A program made the position numbers and the translations under genes. This document shows positions 43,069 through 56,102 of a stretch of DNA of 64,000 nt, piece by piece. Numbering within the stretch: the first letter of the stretch is position 1; every line of letters starts with the position of its first letter. Source of the DNA: Citrobacter gillenii (GTDB lineage: Bacteria; Pseudomonadota; Gammaproteobacteria; Enterobacterales; Enterobacteriaceae). Under the pieces are notes generated by a model. The model saw only the letters and a list, made by a program, of their open reading frames with translations. It made no database searches and was not told the DNA's origin. The stretch lies in NCBI RefSeq assembly GCF_013337685.1, contig NZ_SUQN01000003.1, positions 434,001-498,000 of the forward strand, read 5' to 3'.

Positions 43069-44073
43069 TTAGCGTGTTGCGTTGCTCGGCGTCTTCATGT
43101 AGCGGAAGAAATCGCTGTCCGGGCTCATGATCATCACGTCCTGATTGCCTTCGAAGCTCTTCTCATAAGCACGCAGGCTACGGATGAAGGCGTAGAAGTC
43201 AGGATCCTGACTGAATGCATCAGCAAACAGTTTAGCGGCTTCTGCATCGCCTTCACCGCGCATAATACGGCCCTGACGCTCAGATTCTGCCAACGTTTTG
43301 GTGACTTCATAGTCCGCTGTTGCACGCAGTTTTTCCGCTTCTTCCTGACCCTGTGAACGATGGCGACGTGCTACGGCTTCACGCTCAGCACGCATACGGT
43401 TGTAGATCGCCTCAGACACTTCAGCAGGCAGGTTGATTTGCTTAATACGCACGTCAACCACTTCGATCCCCAACGCCGCCATACTGTTCGGGTTGATGAC
43501 CGGTACTTTACCGTTGGTTTCAGCCTGAACGCGCTCAGCCGCTTCGGCAATCGCGCTATCCGCTGCCGGCGTTGCGACTTCGTCTTCCGTACCTGCAGAA
43601 CCCGAGTTCAGCGCGTCACGGACTTCCAGCGTTAAGCGACCACGAGAGTCGGTAACGATGTCTTTTACGTCCAGACGACCAATTTCAGAACGCAGACGGT
43701 CAGAGAACTTACGTTTCAGCAGAACTTCTGCCTGAGAAACATCGCCACCGCCCGTTGCCAGGTAGTAACGGCTGAAGTCACTGATACGCCACTTGATGTA
43801 GGAATCAACGATCAGGTCTTTCTTCTCTTTGGTGACAAAGCGATCGGCCTGGTTGTCCATGGTCTGAATACGCGCATCAAGCATCTTCACGGATTCAATA
43901 AATGGAATCTTGAAGTGCAGGCCCGGTGCAACAACCAATGGTTTGTTGTCATCGTCACGTAAAACTTTGCCAAAGCGCAGAGTAATACCACGCTCGCCTT
44001 CTTTGACCACAAAGAGAGACATGAACAGCACTACCAGAACGATGATGATAATCGCAATAACTGACTTACGCAT
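43069..44073 (-). CDS. hflC: FtsH protease modulator HflC
   Basis: 334 residues: N-terminal membrane helix (VIAIIIIVLVVLFMSLFVV), SPFH/band-7 domain, coiled-coil C-terminus. With HflK it forms the periplasmic cage around FtsH. Two bases after hflK. Confidence 0.97.
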   Translation of the reverse strand: MRKSVIAIIIIVLVVLFMSLFVVKEGERGITLRFGKVLRDDDNKPLVVAPGLHFKIPFIESVKMLDARIQTMDNQADRFVTKEKKDLIVDSYIKWRISDFSRYYLATGGGDVSQAEVLLKRKFSDRLRSEIGRLDVKDIVTDSRGRLTLEVRDALNSGSAGTEDEVATPAADSAIAEAAERVQAETNGKVPVINPNSMAALGIEVVDVRIKQINLPAEVSEAIYNRMRAEREAVARRHRSQGQEEAEKLRATADYEVTKTLAESERQGRIMRGEGDAEAAKLFADAFSQDPDFYAFIRSLRAYEKSFEGNQDVMIMSPDSDFFRYMKTPSNATR

Positions 44074-44075
44074 CG

Positions 44076-45332
44076 TTATTCCCCCTGACGCTGGTAGTCG
44101 TTACGCTGCGCGTTAACGCGGCGTTGGTCCATAATATCGCCCTGACTGGTGGACGAAGTGTTGCTTGCTCCCGTGCTGGAAGAGGATGCTGGCGGCAGAG
44201 TCAGCAGGTTTGAGCTGCTCTGACTCTTGGCTGCCGGAGCGTTGCCGCCTTTTAGCATTTGATCCAACGGCAGAACCATCAGATTGCCACCCTTGTCGTT
44301 AACCAACACCTTACGGGTATGGCTCAGCACTTTTTCCATGGTCTCGATATACAGACGCTCGCGAGTAATTTGCGGTGCGGCTTTATATTCCGGCAGAATT
44401 TTGGCAAAACGCGCCACTTCACCCTGAGCTTCCAGGATGGTTCGTGTTTTGTATGCACGCGCTTCTTCAAGAATACGCTGCGCCTGACCATTAGCACGCG
44501 GCTGTACTTCGTTGGTGTACGCTTCTGCTTCACGAATGTACTGCTGCTCGTTTTCACGCGCCGCAATGGCATCGTCAAATGCCGCTTTCACCTCTTCCGG
44601 CGGACGAGCAGCCTGGAAGTTGACGTCCAGCAGGGTAATACCCATGTTGTATGGACGAATGGTCTCTTCCAGTTCACGCTGGGTATCGCTACGAATAACG
44701 GTACGCCCTTCGGTCAGGATACGGTCCATGGTGTATTTACCGATAACCCCACGCAGTGCACTGTCGGTTGCCTGACGCAGGCTGTCATCAGCACTGGTCA
44801 CGCTAAACAGATATTTCTGCGGGTCGGTCACGCGGTACTGCACGTTCATCTCAACGCGCACGACGTTTTCGTCAGAAGTCAGCATCACACCGGAGGCTGC
44901 CAGTTCACGCACGGCTTCAACGTTTACCGGCGTAACGGTATCCACAAATGTCGGTTTCCAGTTCAGACCCGGCTCAACCAAATGGCTGAATTTACCGAAG
45001 CGTGTCACTACGCCGCGTTCCGCTTCTTTAATGGTGTAGAAACCGCTGGCTGCCCAGATAATGACAATAGCGGCTGCAGCAATAGTAAAGACTCGACCGC
45101 CCAGTTGCGGACGCGGGCCTTGCGATGAACTACCGCCACCACCAGAGCCTGTACCTTTACCGCCACCCAGACCACCGAGTTTTTTACTCAGCTTGCGGAA
45201 GATATCATCAAGATCGGGAGGCCCCTGCTCGCGACCACCTTTGTTTCCATTTCCCTCAGGGTTGCCGCCAGGTTTGCTGCTTCCCCAGGGGTCGCGGTCT
45301 TGTCCGTTATTACCGGGCTGATTCCACGCCAT
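44076..45332 (-). CDS. hflK: FtsH protease modulator HflK
   Basis: 418 residues: Gly-rich cytoplasmic N-terminus (GKGTGSGGGGSS), membrane helix at about 80-100, SPFH domain, and a Ser-rich tail (SSSSTGASNTSSTSQG). Partner of HflC. An ERIC element lies between it and hflX. Confidence 0.97.
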   Translation of the reverse strand: MAWNQPGNNGQDRDPWGSSKPGGNPEGNGNKGGREQGPPDLDDIFRKLSKKLGGLGGGKGTGSGGGGSSSQGPRPQLGGRVFTIAAAAIVIIWAASGFYTIKEAERGVVTRFGKFSHLVEPGLNWKPTFVDTVTPVNVEAVRELAASGVMLTSDENVVRVEMNVQYRVTDPQKYLFSVTSADDSLRQATDSALRGVIGKYTMDRILTEGRTVIRSDTQRELEETIRPYNMGITLLDVNFQAARPPEEVKAAFDDAIAARENEQQYIREAEAYTNEVQPRANGQAQRILEEARAYKTRTILEAQGEVARFAKILPEYKAAPQITRERLYIETMEKVLSHTRKVLVNDKGGNLMVLPLDQMLKGGNAPAAKSQSSSNLLTLPPASSSSTGASNTSSTSQGDIMDQRRVNAQRNDYQRQGE

Positions 45333-45361
45333 GTTTGTGCTCCATATTTGTTATGCGATGC

Positions 45362-45487
45362 TATACCTGCGTCTTTTGCGTTGCAGATGCGTTGGCTACG
45401 CCCTTCACTCCCAGTCACATAGTTGACTATGCGTTTGGGGATGCCGGGACTTGCCGCCTTCCTACCGTACAAAATCCACGAGGTATA
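45362..45487. repeat. ERIC-family element (126 bp)
   Basis: Bounded by TATACCT and AGGTATA, with GCGTTGGCTACGC / TTGCCGCCTTCCTACC arms and a diverged centre (CCCAGTCACATAGTTGACTATG). It occupies the hflX-hflK gap within the operon, so it is transcribed. Confidence 0.8.
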
Positions 45488-45521
45488 GAGGCGAAAAAAT
45501 CTTCAGGCCATATCCGACAGG

Positions 45522-46802
45522 TCAGACAACATAGTCTTCCAGTGCCGGTTCTTGTTTACAGAGGCGACGCCAGTCCACGATCGGCATACGTACTTGCAGA
45601 CCTACGCTGCCGTCTTCCTCCATCCACTCTCTTTCTATTGCCTGAAGTTGGTAAAACCGGCTTCTCAGACGCCCTTCCTGCGGCGGCAAACGCAGCGTAT
45701 GCTGCGCAACCTCACCAGAAAGACGCTCTGTTAAAGCCTGAAAAAGCTGTGGTATGCCAATACCGGTTTGCGCTGAAACCCAAACGCGGATTGGTTTATT
45801 TTCTTCATCTCTGTCGATACGCGGTTCAAAATCGTCCAGCATATCGATTTTATTCATTACCAGCAGAGTCGGGATCTCATGCGCATCGATCTCTTCGAGT
45901 ACCGTATCGACGGCCTCAATGTTTTCCTGCACACGAAAATCTGCCGCATCAATAACGTGCAGCAGCAATGTCGCCTGACGAGTTTCCTGTAAAGTGGCTT
46001 TAAATGCCGCTACCAGGTCATGCGGTAAATGACGGATAAACCCTACGGTATCCGCCAGCACGGTTTCGCCGACGTCCGCCACATCGATACGACGTAGCGT
46101 CGGATCCAGGGTCGCAAACAGTTGATCTGCTGCATAAACCCGGGCTTCGGTTATCTGGTTGAACAGGGTGGATTTTCCGGCGTTGGTATATCCCACCAGT
46201 GATACGGTTGGGACATCCGCTTTCTTGCGCGACTGCCGCCCCTGCTCACGTTGCTTTTCAACTTTTTGCAGGCGCGACTGGATCTGCAAAATACGATTAC
46301 GCAGCAAACGACGGTCGGTTTCGAGCTGGGTTTCACCCGGACCGCGCAAACCAATCCCGCCCTTTTGCCTTTCAAGGTGGGTCCAGCCACGGACCAGACG
46401 CGTAGCCATATGGCGCAACTGCGCCAGCTCAACCTGCAACTTACCTTCATGGGTACGCGCACGTTGGGCAAAAATATCTAAAATGAGACCGGTCCTGTCG
46501 ATAACAAGACACTGGCATAACTGTTCCAGGTTACGTTCCTGGGCAGGGCTCAAAGCATGATCAAAAATCACCACCGCAGCGCCAGTCGCTTTTACGGCTT
46601 CCGCAATTTCGATTGCCTTACCTTCACCAACAAAAAACTTCGGGTGCGGTGCTTTACGGCTCCCGGTAATCACCTGCATTGCTTCGACACCGGCGGAAGA
46701 AACCAGAGATTCAAACTCCTGGAGGTCTTCCATATCTTTGTCTTGCGAAAAATAGATGTGTACCAGTACCGCCTGCTCACCGGCATCATAACGGTCAAAC
46801 AA
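45522..46802 (-). CDS. hflX: Ribosome-splitting GTPase HflX
   Basis: 426 residues. N-terminal nucleotide-binding domain, then GTPase motifs GYTNAGKST (G1), DTVGF (G3) and NKID (G4). It rescues stalled ribosomes during heat stress. The start is TTG at 46802, with AAGGGG upstream, giving the E. coli length. Confidence 0.96.
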   Translation of the reverse strand: MFDRYDAGEQAVLVHIYFSQDKDMEDLQEFESLVSSAGVEAMQVITGSRKAPHPKFFVGEGKAIEIAEAVKATGAAVVIFDHALSPAQERNLEQLCQCLVIDRTGLILDIFAQRARTHEGKLQVELAQLRHMATRLVRGWTHLERQKGGIGLRGPGETQLETDRRLLRNRILQIQSRLQKVEKQREQGRQSRKKADVPTVSLVGYTNAGKSTLFNQITEARVYAADQLFATLDPTLRRIDVADVGETVLADTVGFIRHLPHDLVAAFKATLQETRQATLLLHVIDAADFRVQENIEAVDTVLEEIDAHEIPTLLVMNKIDMLDDFEPRIDRDEENKPIRVWVSAQTGIGIPQLFQALTERLSGEVAQHTLRLPPQEGRLRSRFYQLQAIEREWMEEDGSVGLQVRMPIVDWRRLCKQEPALEDYVV

Positions 46803-46876
46803 GCGTCAACCCCTTAATATATATCAACGGGGAACGCAGGATCTCTGGCTCCCCGTGTGTAAAACAGCCCAAAACC

Positions 46877-47200
<324 letters not shown>

Positions 47201-47272
47201 TTATATGCTTATTTGTACTTTGAACCTTTCGATTCTGAAAAATTGCGCACGATACGTTTCAATTGTACACAT

Positions 47273-48223
47273 TCAATTCGCGATAGCACCAACAACCTGT
47301 AATACTTCGTTTCGCGCCTGGTCAGGCTTTTCACTGTCAAGCCAGTGCCCCCCTTCCCAACCACGTAACCAGGTTACCTGCCGCTTCGCCAATTGCCTCG
47401 TGGCGCAAACACCTCTATAAACCATTTCATCGTATGAAATTTCGCCTTCAATGTACGACCACATCTGGCGATACCCAACACAACGAATGGAAGGCAAATC
47501 CGTATGCAAATCTCCTCGGGCAAAAAGCGCCCGGACTTCTGCTTCAAAACCTGAAGCTAACATCTGATGAAAACGCTGCTCAATTCGCTGATGGAGCAGT
47601 TCACGGCTCGCCGGGGCGATTGCAAACTGATGCACCTGATACGGCAAAGCATCTCCTGACGTTTGCGTCAGCTCCGTTAAAGTTTTACCCGAAATGAAAA
47701 AAACTTCCAGTGCCCGGGAAAGTCTTTGCGGATCATTTGGATGAATCCGCGCCGCAGCAACCGGATCGATCTCCTGAAGCTGTCGGTGTAACGCATCCCA
47801 TCCACGCTCTGCCGCCTGCTGCTCAATGCTGGCTCTGACCTCCGGGTCCGCCGACGGTAACGGCGACAACCCTTCCAGCAAGGCTTTGAAATATAACATT
47901 GTGCCACCCACTAACAGCGGAATTCGTCCCGCTGCGGTGATATCGGCCATCTCCGCTAGCGCATCGCGACGAAAATCCGCCGCAGAATACGCCTGCGCTG
48001 GATCGCGAATATCCAGCAATCGATGCGGCGCAGCCTTTAACTCTTCAGCATCCGGCTTAGCTGTACCGATATCCATCCCCTTGTAGATAAGGGCGGAATC
48101 AACGCTTATCAACTCTACTGGCAAAACTTTACGCAATTCAATTGCTAATGCTGTTTTACCGGAGGCCGTCGGCCCCATCAAAAATAGTGCCTTTGGCAGG
48201 CTCGCCTTACTGATATCACTCAT
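47273..48223 (-). CDS. miaA: tRNA dimethylallyltransferase MiaA
   Basis: 316 residues. P-loop [27 protein letters not shown] (substrate Asp) and the tRNA-binding insert. Adds the isopentenyl group to A37 of tRNAs reading UNN codons. Overlaps mutL by eight bases. Confidence 0.97.
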   Translation of the reverse strand: MSDISKASLPKALFLMGPTASGKTALAIELRKVLPVELISVDSALIYKGMDIGTAKPDAEELKAAPHRLLDIRDPAQAYSAADFRRDALAEMADITAAGRIPLLVGGTMLYFKALLEGLSPLPSADPEVRASIEQQAAERGWDALHRQLQEIDPVAAARIHPNDPQRLSRALEVFFISGKTLTELTQTSGDALPYQVHQFAIAPASRELLHQRIEQRFHQMLASGFEAEVRALFARGDLHTDLPSIRCVGYRQMWSYIEGEISYDEMVYRGVCATRQLAKRQVTWLRGWEGGHWLDSEKPDQARNEVLQVVGAIAN

Positions 48224-50084
48224 GTTTCAGGGCGTTCATTACCGAATGTAAGTCAACAGGTTGTAACAGACCACCCGGCGGCGCCTTCACTAATTGTGGG
48301 CATAGCCGCTCAACATCCGTTAACAGCGTAATGGCCTGAGCCATGCTCCACTGCGGATGTTCACTCGTGACGTTTCGCGCAATCCACTGTGCAATATCGC
48401 CAGGTTCGGATACGGACTGCAGCGCCAGGTAGCCTATCAGTTCAGGAATCAAGATTTGTAAATTTTGTTGGCGTAAGGGTAAAGGCACCGCTCGGATGGT
48501 CACATGCTGCGCATCCAGTTGAAATTCAATGCCCAACTCAGCCAACTGACTCTGTGCTTTTTCCAGTGCCGTCTTCTCATCATCGGTCACTTTCAAACGC
48601 AAAGGGATCAGTAACGGCTGGGCGCAAACGGGTCCTTGCGCTGGCGTTAACTGCGCCTGACGCAGCCAGCGCTCGGCCACCGGCAACGCCAGCAGGCGAA
48701 TATGACCGTCACATTCCAGTAATGCACAGTCAGCCCCCACGATCGTCAATACACGACCAAAACTTTGGCTATTTCCGGTAAGCGGTGCCGCGGGTGTTTC
48801 AGGCATCGTGGTTTTATGCGTTGGCGCAGGTGTCTGCAGCAGTTGCTGATAAACTTCCCCCTGCTGCTTTTGATACCCAGGCTGAGCATGTGGCCAACTG
48901 GCACTCGCCTGACGGCCACCACCACCACCACCACCACCGCCTGCCGATACGGAATAACGCGGCGTAGCCGGTTCACGCGCGGGGGCAGGTTCGGCAAAGT
49001 GGTTTCGTCCAGCCGCAACCCGGTTCTCCGGGATATGCCTTGGCGCAGGCGTGTCGTCATCGGCCAACGGCAGCGACGTTTCAAGCTGCTGTTGCAATAC
49101 GCTCAACACCCCCTGATAGATAAAGTCATGCACCAGCCGGGACTGATGGAAACGGACTTCATGCTTGGCAGGATGCACGTTAACGTCCACCTGATGCGGG
49201 TCGATTTCTAGGTACAGGACAAACGCAGGCTGTTGATCGGCCCCAAGTTTGTCTTCACAGGCCTGACGGATAGCATGGTTGATCAGCCGATCGCGCATCA
49301 TACGGCCATTCACATAGCAGTACTGTATTTCGGCCAGCGCCGTCGTGGTGTGATTCGGGTCAGCGACCCAGCCACGCAGCGTTAAATCTCCATGCTGCCA
49401 CTCAATCGCCAGCGCATGCTCCAGAAACGGCGTGCCGCAAATCGCGCCCAGACGACGCTCTTTCTGCCCATCGGCGGCGACTGCACGGTACTGACGCACC
49501 ATTTTACCGTTATGCGACAAATTTATGGTCACATCAAAACGCGCCAGCGCAATGCGGCGGATTATCTCGTCGATATGGTTAAATTCGGTTTTCTCGGTGC
49601 GCATGAACTTACGCCGTGCTGGCGTGTTGTAGAACAGATCCAACACTTCCAGCGTGGTGCCCACCGGATGTGCGGCAGGTTTAATCGTCACATCCATATC
49701 GCGCCCTTCGGCATAGGCCTGCCAGGCTTCGGATTGTTCTTGCGTACGTGACGTCAGGGTTAATCGAGAGACCGAGCTGATGCTGGCCAGCGCTTCCCCG
49801 CGAAATCCGAGGCTAACAATAGCTTCGAGATCGTCAAGGGAGGCAATTTTACTGGTCGCATGACGCGCCAGCGCGAGCGCCAGCTCGTCTTTTTTAATGC
49901 CGCAGCCGTTATCACGAATACGGATCAGCTTGGCGCCACCACGTTCGATATCAATATCAATGCGCGTTGCACCCGCATCGATACTGTTTTCTACCAGTTC
50001 TTTAACCACTGACGCAGGCCGTTCTACCACTTCACCTGCGGCAATTTGGTTCGCCAACTGTGGCGGTAGAACCTGAATCGGCAT
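48216..50084 (-). CDS. mutL: DNA mismatch repair protein MutL
   Basis: 622 residues. GHKL ATPase motifs [18 protein letters not shown] and [11 protein letters not shown]-terminal dimerisation domain from about 430. The linker carries nine consecutive glycines encoded by GGC, seven GGT and GGC (repeat 48918-48938). The six-base repeat encoding Leu-Ala three times (49866-49883), a slippage hotspot in Salmonella and E. coli, is interrupted by CTC in its middle copy. Confidence 0.97.
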   Translation of the reverse strand: MPIQVLPPQLANQIAAGEVVERPASVVKELVENSIDAGATRIDIDIERGGAKLIRIRDNGCGIKKDELALALARHATSKIASLDDLEAIVSLGFRGEALASISSVSRLTLTSRTQEQSEAWQAYAEGRDMDVTIKPAAHPVGTTLEVLDLFYNTPARRKFMRTEKTEFNHIDEIIRRIALARFDVTINLSHNGKMVRQYRAVAADGQKERRLGAICGTPFLEHALAIEWQHGDLTLRGWVADPNHTTTALAEIQYCYVNGRMMRDRLINHAIRQACEDKLGADQQPAFVLYLEIDPHQVDVNVHPAKHEVRFHQSRLVHDFIYQGVLSVLQQQLETSLPLADDDTPAPRHIPENRVAAGRNHFAEPAPAREPATPRYSVSAGGGGGGGGGRQASASWPHAQPGYQKQQGEVYQQLLQTPAPTHKTTMPETPAAPLTGNSQSFGRVLTIVGADCALLECDGHIRLLALPVAERWLRQAQLTPAQGPVCAQPLLIPLRLKVTDDEKTALEKAQSQLAELGIEFQLDAQHVTIRAVPLPLRQQNLQILIPELIGYLALQSVSEPGDIAQWIARNVTSEHPQWSMAQAITLLTDVERLCPQLVKAPPGGLLQPVDLHSVMNALKHE

Positions 50085-50093
50085 GGCTAATCC

Positions 50094-51428
50094 TTAATTG
50101 GTTAACGTGTCGCCCGGCGAGATGGCGCTAGCAGTTTGCGCCGGTGCGCCCTGTGGCCCGGTTTGCATCGGATGCGACTGGAAGTAATTACGCAATCCTT
50201 TGTAAATCGCCTCGGCCAGCTGCTGCTGATAATCATCGCTCGCCAACAAACGTTCTTCGCTGTTGTTACTGATAAAGCCGGTTTCAACCAGCACAGACGG
50301 GATATCCGGAGAACGCAATACGCCAAGGCTGGCGTGCTCCGGGCGGCGCTTATGCATCGAACCAATGCGCTCCAGCTGGCCGATCATACTGGTTGCCACA
50401 TCATACCCTACACGCTGTGAATGACCGAACTGCAGGTCCAGCACCGCCTGACTCAAATACGGGTCGGACTGACTGTTGGCCAGCACATCACCCGCGCCAC
50501 CCAGCAGCTCCGATTGCTTCTCGTGCTGTTCCAGCCAGCCAGCCATTTCAGTGTTGGCTCGACGGTTTGACAACACCCAAACGGAAGCACCCGTGGCATC
50601 CCGGTTGGGTGCCGCATCCGCATGAATGGAGACCAGGAAGTTGGCATTTTGTTTACGCGCCACATCAGAACGTCCCATCACTGAGATGAAGTAATCGCCG
50701 TCGCGAGTGAGTACGCCCTTAAACATCGGATCGTCATTGAGCAGACTGCGCAGCTTACGCGCGACGGCGATGGTGACGTTTTTCTCACGCGTGCCGCCAG
50801 GACCAATCGCGCCAGGATCTTGTCCACCGTGCCCGGCATCAATCGCAATGACCACTTTATCGCCATTATTGTTGCTCACCGCCCGAGCGGCAGGCCGCGT
50901 GGCCGTATTACTGTTGATGACGGCGGTCGTGCGATTATTTTCCGTTTTAAACGGGTTACGCGCAGGTTCTGACGGACGCGGAGCGACAACGGGTGCTTCA
51001 ACGCGCTTCACCACCACAGGAGGTGGCGGTGGCGGCGGAGGTGCATCAGCATTGATGGTAAACACCACGGTATAGTTACCGCCGTTTTGCCGTTTTACAG
51101 CGGCGGCTTTTCCGTTCTCGGTTAAATCGACAACCAGTCGCAAAGACTGTGGATCGTTCGGTGTACCCGCACGGATGGCCTTAACCAGGTTATTACCGCT
51201 AAACAGCAGCGGCAGTCCCTGAATCACGCCGGTTTGTTTAATATCCAGCGCAACGGTGCGCTTCCCGTCCTGCGAAACAGCATATTCAGGCTCGCCAATA
51301 AAACTGAGCGTAATCCGCGCCTGCTGTTCGCCGTTAGAAACCTGAAGATCGGAAAGGCTGGCGGCCCCTGCCTGCGCGCACAGCAGGACCAGGGTTGCCA
51401 TCAGCCAATTTCTGATGCGATAAATCAT
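50094..51428 (-). CDS. amiB: N-acetylmuramoyl-L-alanine amidase AmiB
   Basis: 444 residues: signal peptide ([16 protein letters not shown]), AMIN septal-targeting domain, poly-Pro linker, Amidase_3 zinc domain ([37 protein letters not shown]). It lacks the LysM repeats of some family members. Splits septal peptidoglycan, activated by EnvC/NlpD. Confidence 0.97.
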   Translation of the reverse strand: MIYRIRNWLMATLVLLCAQAGAASLSDLQVSNGEQQARITLSFIGEPEYAVSQDGKRTVALDIKQTGVIQGLPLLFSGNNLVKAIRAGTPNDPQSLRLVVDLTENGKAAAVKRQNGGNYTVVFTINADAPPPPPPPPVVVKRVEAPVVAPRPSEPARNPFKTENNRTTAVINSNTATRPAARAVSNNNGDKVVIAIDAGHGGQDPGAIGPGGTREKNVTIAVARKLRSLLNDDPMFKGVLTRDGDYFISVMGRSDVARKQNANFLVSIHADAAPNRDATGASVWVLSNRRANTEMAGWLEQHEKQSELLGGAGDVLANSQSDPYLSQAVLDLQFGHSQRVGYDVATSMIGQLERIGSMHKRRPEHASLGVLRSPDIPSVLVETGFISNNSEERLLASDDYQQQLAEAIYKGLRNYFQSHPMQTGPQGAPAQTASAISPGDTLTN

Positions 51429-51445
51429 CCCGCCACCCTTTAAGG

Positions 51446-53424
<1,979 letters not shown>

Positions 53425-53426
<2 letters not shown>

Positions 53427-54564
53427 GTCAGAGCCCCTCGATCTCAATCAGTTAGCACAAAAAATTAAGCAGTGGGGGCTGGAACTTGGCTTTCAGCAGG
53501 TCGGTATTGCCGATACAGACCTTAGCGAAGCCGAACCCAAACTGCAGGCCTGGCTGGATAAACAATACCATGGCGAAATGGACTGGATGGCCCGTCACGG
53601 TATGATGCGCGCCCGCCCCCACGAGTTATTACCCGGAACTTTACGCGTCATCAGCGTACGGATGAATTATCTCCCCGCCAACGCCGCGTTTGCCAGCACG
53701 CTAAAAAATCCGTCGCTAGGCTACATCAGCCGTTATGCACTGGGCCGTGACTACCATAAGCTGCTGCGTAACCGTTTAAAAAAGCTGGGAGAGTTGATCC
53801 AGCAGCATTGCGTTTCGCTGAATTTTAGACCTTTTGTCGATTCTGCGCCCATTCTGGAGCGTCCGCTGGCGGAAAAAGCCGGACTTGGCTGGGTTGGTAA
53901 GCACTCACTAATTCTTAGCCGTGAAGCCGGGTCATTTTTCTTCCTTGGTGAACTGCTGATCGATTTACCGCTTCCGGTGGATCAGCCTGTAGAAGAAGCC
54001 TGCGGCAAATGCGTGGCCTGTATGACCATTTGCCCCACGGGCGCCATCGTTGAACCCTACACCGTTGATGCCCGCCGCTGTATTTCCTATCTCACGATCG
54101 AACTAGAAGGCGCTATCCCGGAAGAGTTTCGCCCACTGTTGGGCAACCGAATCTATGGCTGCGATGACTGCCAGCTCATTTGCCCCTGGAATCGCTATTC
54201 GCAGCTCACTGTAGAAGATGACTTTAGCCCACGTAAACAACTGCATGCCCCGGAACTGATTGAGCTGTTTGGCTGGAGCGAAGCGTGGTTTTTAAAAGTG
54301 ACGGAAGGTTCGGCTATTCGTCGCATCGGACACCTGCGTTGGTTGCGAAATATCGCCGTCGCGCTGGGAAATGCCCCGTGGGATGAAACCGTAATAAATG
54401 CGCTGGAAAATCGCAGAGGTGAGCACCCACTTCTCGACGAGCACATAGAATGGGCGATTGCGCAGCAGATTGAGAAAAGAAATGCCTGCGTGGTTGAAGT
54501 GCAGTTACCGAAGAAACAGCGGCTGGTCAGGGTGATTGAAAAAGGTCTGCCGCGTGATGCTTAA
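53425..54564 (+). CDS. queG: Epoxyqueuosine reductase QueG
   Basis: 379 residues. Cobalamin-binding N-terminal half, then two 4Fe-4S clusters: CGKCVACMTICPTGAI and CDDCQLICPWN. Last step of queuosine synthesis. ATG 53425 matches E. coli; the ribosome site is weak. The open frame extends 54 codons upstream but that part is antisense to nnr. Confidence 0.96.
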
Positions 54565-54565
54565 G

Positions 54566-54814
54566 TCATCCACAGCTTGTGCATAAAAATAAAAACACAT
54601 TGATATTCAAGAAGGAAAAAATCGTCAAGTGATCACATTAACAATTTGAAATGATAATTAACTCATTAAATTCAAATGGTTATAAAGATACTATTCACCA
54701 AGCGAAGTTTTTTGCATTCCAGGAATATTACTCTTACCTGTGGATAAGTCTGTTTACAAGAGTATGTCAAAGACAAAAGAAAACAGCCCCAACGCGATTA
54801 TTCGTTGTGGATAT
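54566..54814. other. datA: datA-like cluster of DnaA boxes
   Basis: In the gene-free AT-rich gap between queG and the tRNA-Gly genes I find TCATCCACA (54566-54574, one mismatch), TGTGCATAA (54578-54586, match to TTATNCACA), TGTGGATAA (54739-54747, perfect strong box) and TGTGGATAT (54806-54814, one mismatch). A near IHF site (AAACACATTGATA, 54594-54606) lies between the second and third. E. coli datA, which binds DnaA and stimulates hydrolysis of DnaA-bound ATP, is in this neighbourhood beside glyVXY. Confidence 0.8.
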
Positions 54815-54833
54815 GTTTATTGAGATAAGAATT

Positions 54834-54909
<76 letters not shown>

Positions 54910-54945
54910 TTGGGTGGTGCGTATCTTGCGATACTTTTCAAATTT

Positions 54946-55021
<76 letters not shown>

Positions 55022-55025
55022 TTAA

Positions 55026-55135
55026 TCTTCGTCTTTCGAAACGCTACTGCGTTGGCTGCCTTCATTCACCTTAGTCACTTACTCAAGTAAGTTGCCAAGG
55101 ATTCATTCAGTTGCCGCCTTGTCGCAATTCGAAAT
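55026..55135. repeat. Degenerate ERIC-like element between tRNA genes
   Basis: GCGTTGGCTGCCTTCATTCACC, TAGTCACTTACTCAAGTAAG and TTGCCGCCTTGTCGCAATTC follow the ERIC order with a weakened centre. It makes the glyV-glyX spacer 157 bases against 36 for glyX-glyY. Confidence 0.6.
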
Positions 55136-55178
55136 CCTGCGATTGGTGGTCTGTGCTTAGAAAGCACTTTTCAAATTT

Positions 55179-55254
<76 letters not shown>

Positions 55255-55314
55255 AAATCTGTACTGCTTTTGTTGCTGTCGTAACGCGTAAATCTCTGTC
55301 GTTACGGGAGGCGC

Positions 55315-55342
55315 ATTATACGAGAAATTCGTTTAGCTGCAA
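55315..55342 (-). promoter_or_regulatory. glyVXY promoter with stringent-type discriminator
   Basis: Minus strand TTGCAG (55342-55337), 16-base spacer, TATAAT (55320-55315), then GCGCCTCCC, the GC-rich discriminator of ppGpp-inhibited tRNA promoters. An A/T-rich stretch (around 55360-55370) could serve as an UP element. Confidence 0.88.
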
Positions 55343-55450
55343 CCCCCTTGAATACGATTTTTTTGAAAACTCGTTCAAGTGATTACTTTACAATCAAGCT
55401 GGACAATTTAGCGTCAAAAAGCCGGTGACGCAAGCCACCGGAGAACAAAA

Positions 55451-55996
55451 TCAAAGCTTAATAAAATGCTCACGGTAGTAAGCCAGCTCAGCGACGGACT
55501 CACGAATGTCGTCCATCGCCTGGTGTGTCCCCTGCTTCGTGAAGCCATCGAGGATCTCCGGCTTCCAGCGACGGGCCAGCTCTTTCAACGTGCTAACGTC
55601 CAGATAGCGATAATGGAAATACGCTTCCAGTTCCGGCATGTATTTGAACAGGAAACGACGATCCTGGCCGATGCTGTTGCCACAAATCGGGGATTTCCCT
55701 GCCGGAACCCACTCTTTTAAAAATGCCAGCGTCGCCAGCTCCGCTTCACGATCGCCCATGGTGCTCGCCTTCACGCGCTCCACCAGACCACTTCCGGTAT
55801 GCGTACGCACGTTCCAGTCATCCATTAGCGCCAGCTGCGCGTCGGACTGGTGGACGGCAATCGTCGGTCCTTCAGCCAGAATATTCAGATTGGCGTCAGT
55901 CACCAGCGTCGCGATCTCAATAATGCGATCGCGCTCGGGATCCAGACCTGTCATCTCCAGATCGATCCAAATCAGGTTGTTTTCATTGCCACTCAT
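55451..55996 (-). CDS. orn: Oligoribonuclease Orn
   Basis: 181 residues, DEDDh exonuclease: [14 protein letters not shown], the central Asp region and [10 protein letters not shown]. Degrades dinucleotides (nanoRNA, pGpG). Start ATG 55996 gives E. coli length. Confidence 0.97.
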   Translation of the reverse strand: MSGNENNLIWIDLEMTGLDPERDRIIEIATLVTDANLNILAEGPTIAVHQSDAQLALMDDWNVRTHTGSGLVERVKASTMGDREAELATLAFLKEWVPAGKSPICGNSIGQDRRFLFKYMPELEAYFHYRYLDVSTLKELARRWKPEILDGFTKQGTHQAMDDIRESVAELAYYREHFIKL

Positions 55997-56102
55997 GCTA
56001 TTTTCCACCCTTCAGACGTCACATTCAGTGTGACTATATTCATCTAAAATTGCGTGTATCATAAATGTTTTGCCCATCATGGGCGACCAGGAGTCAGTAC
56101 GA

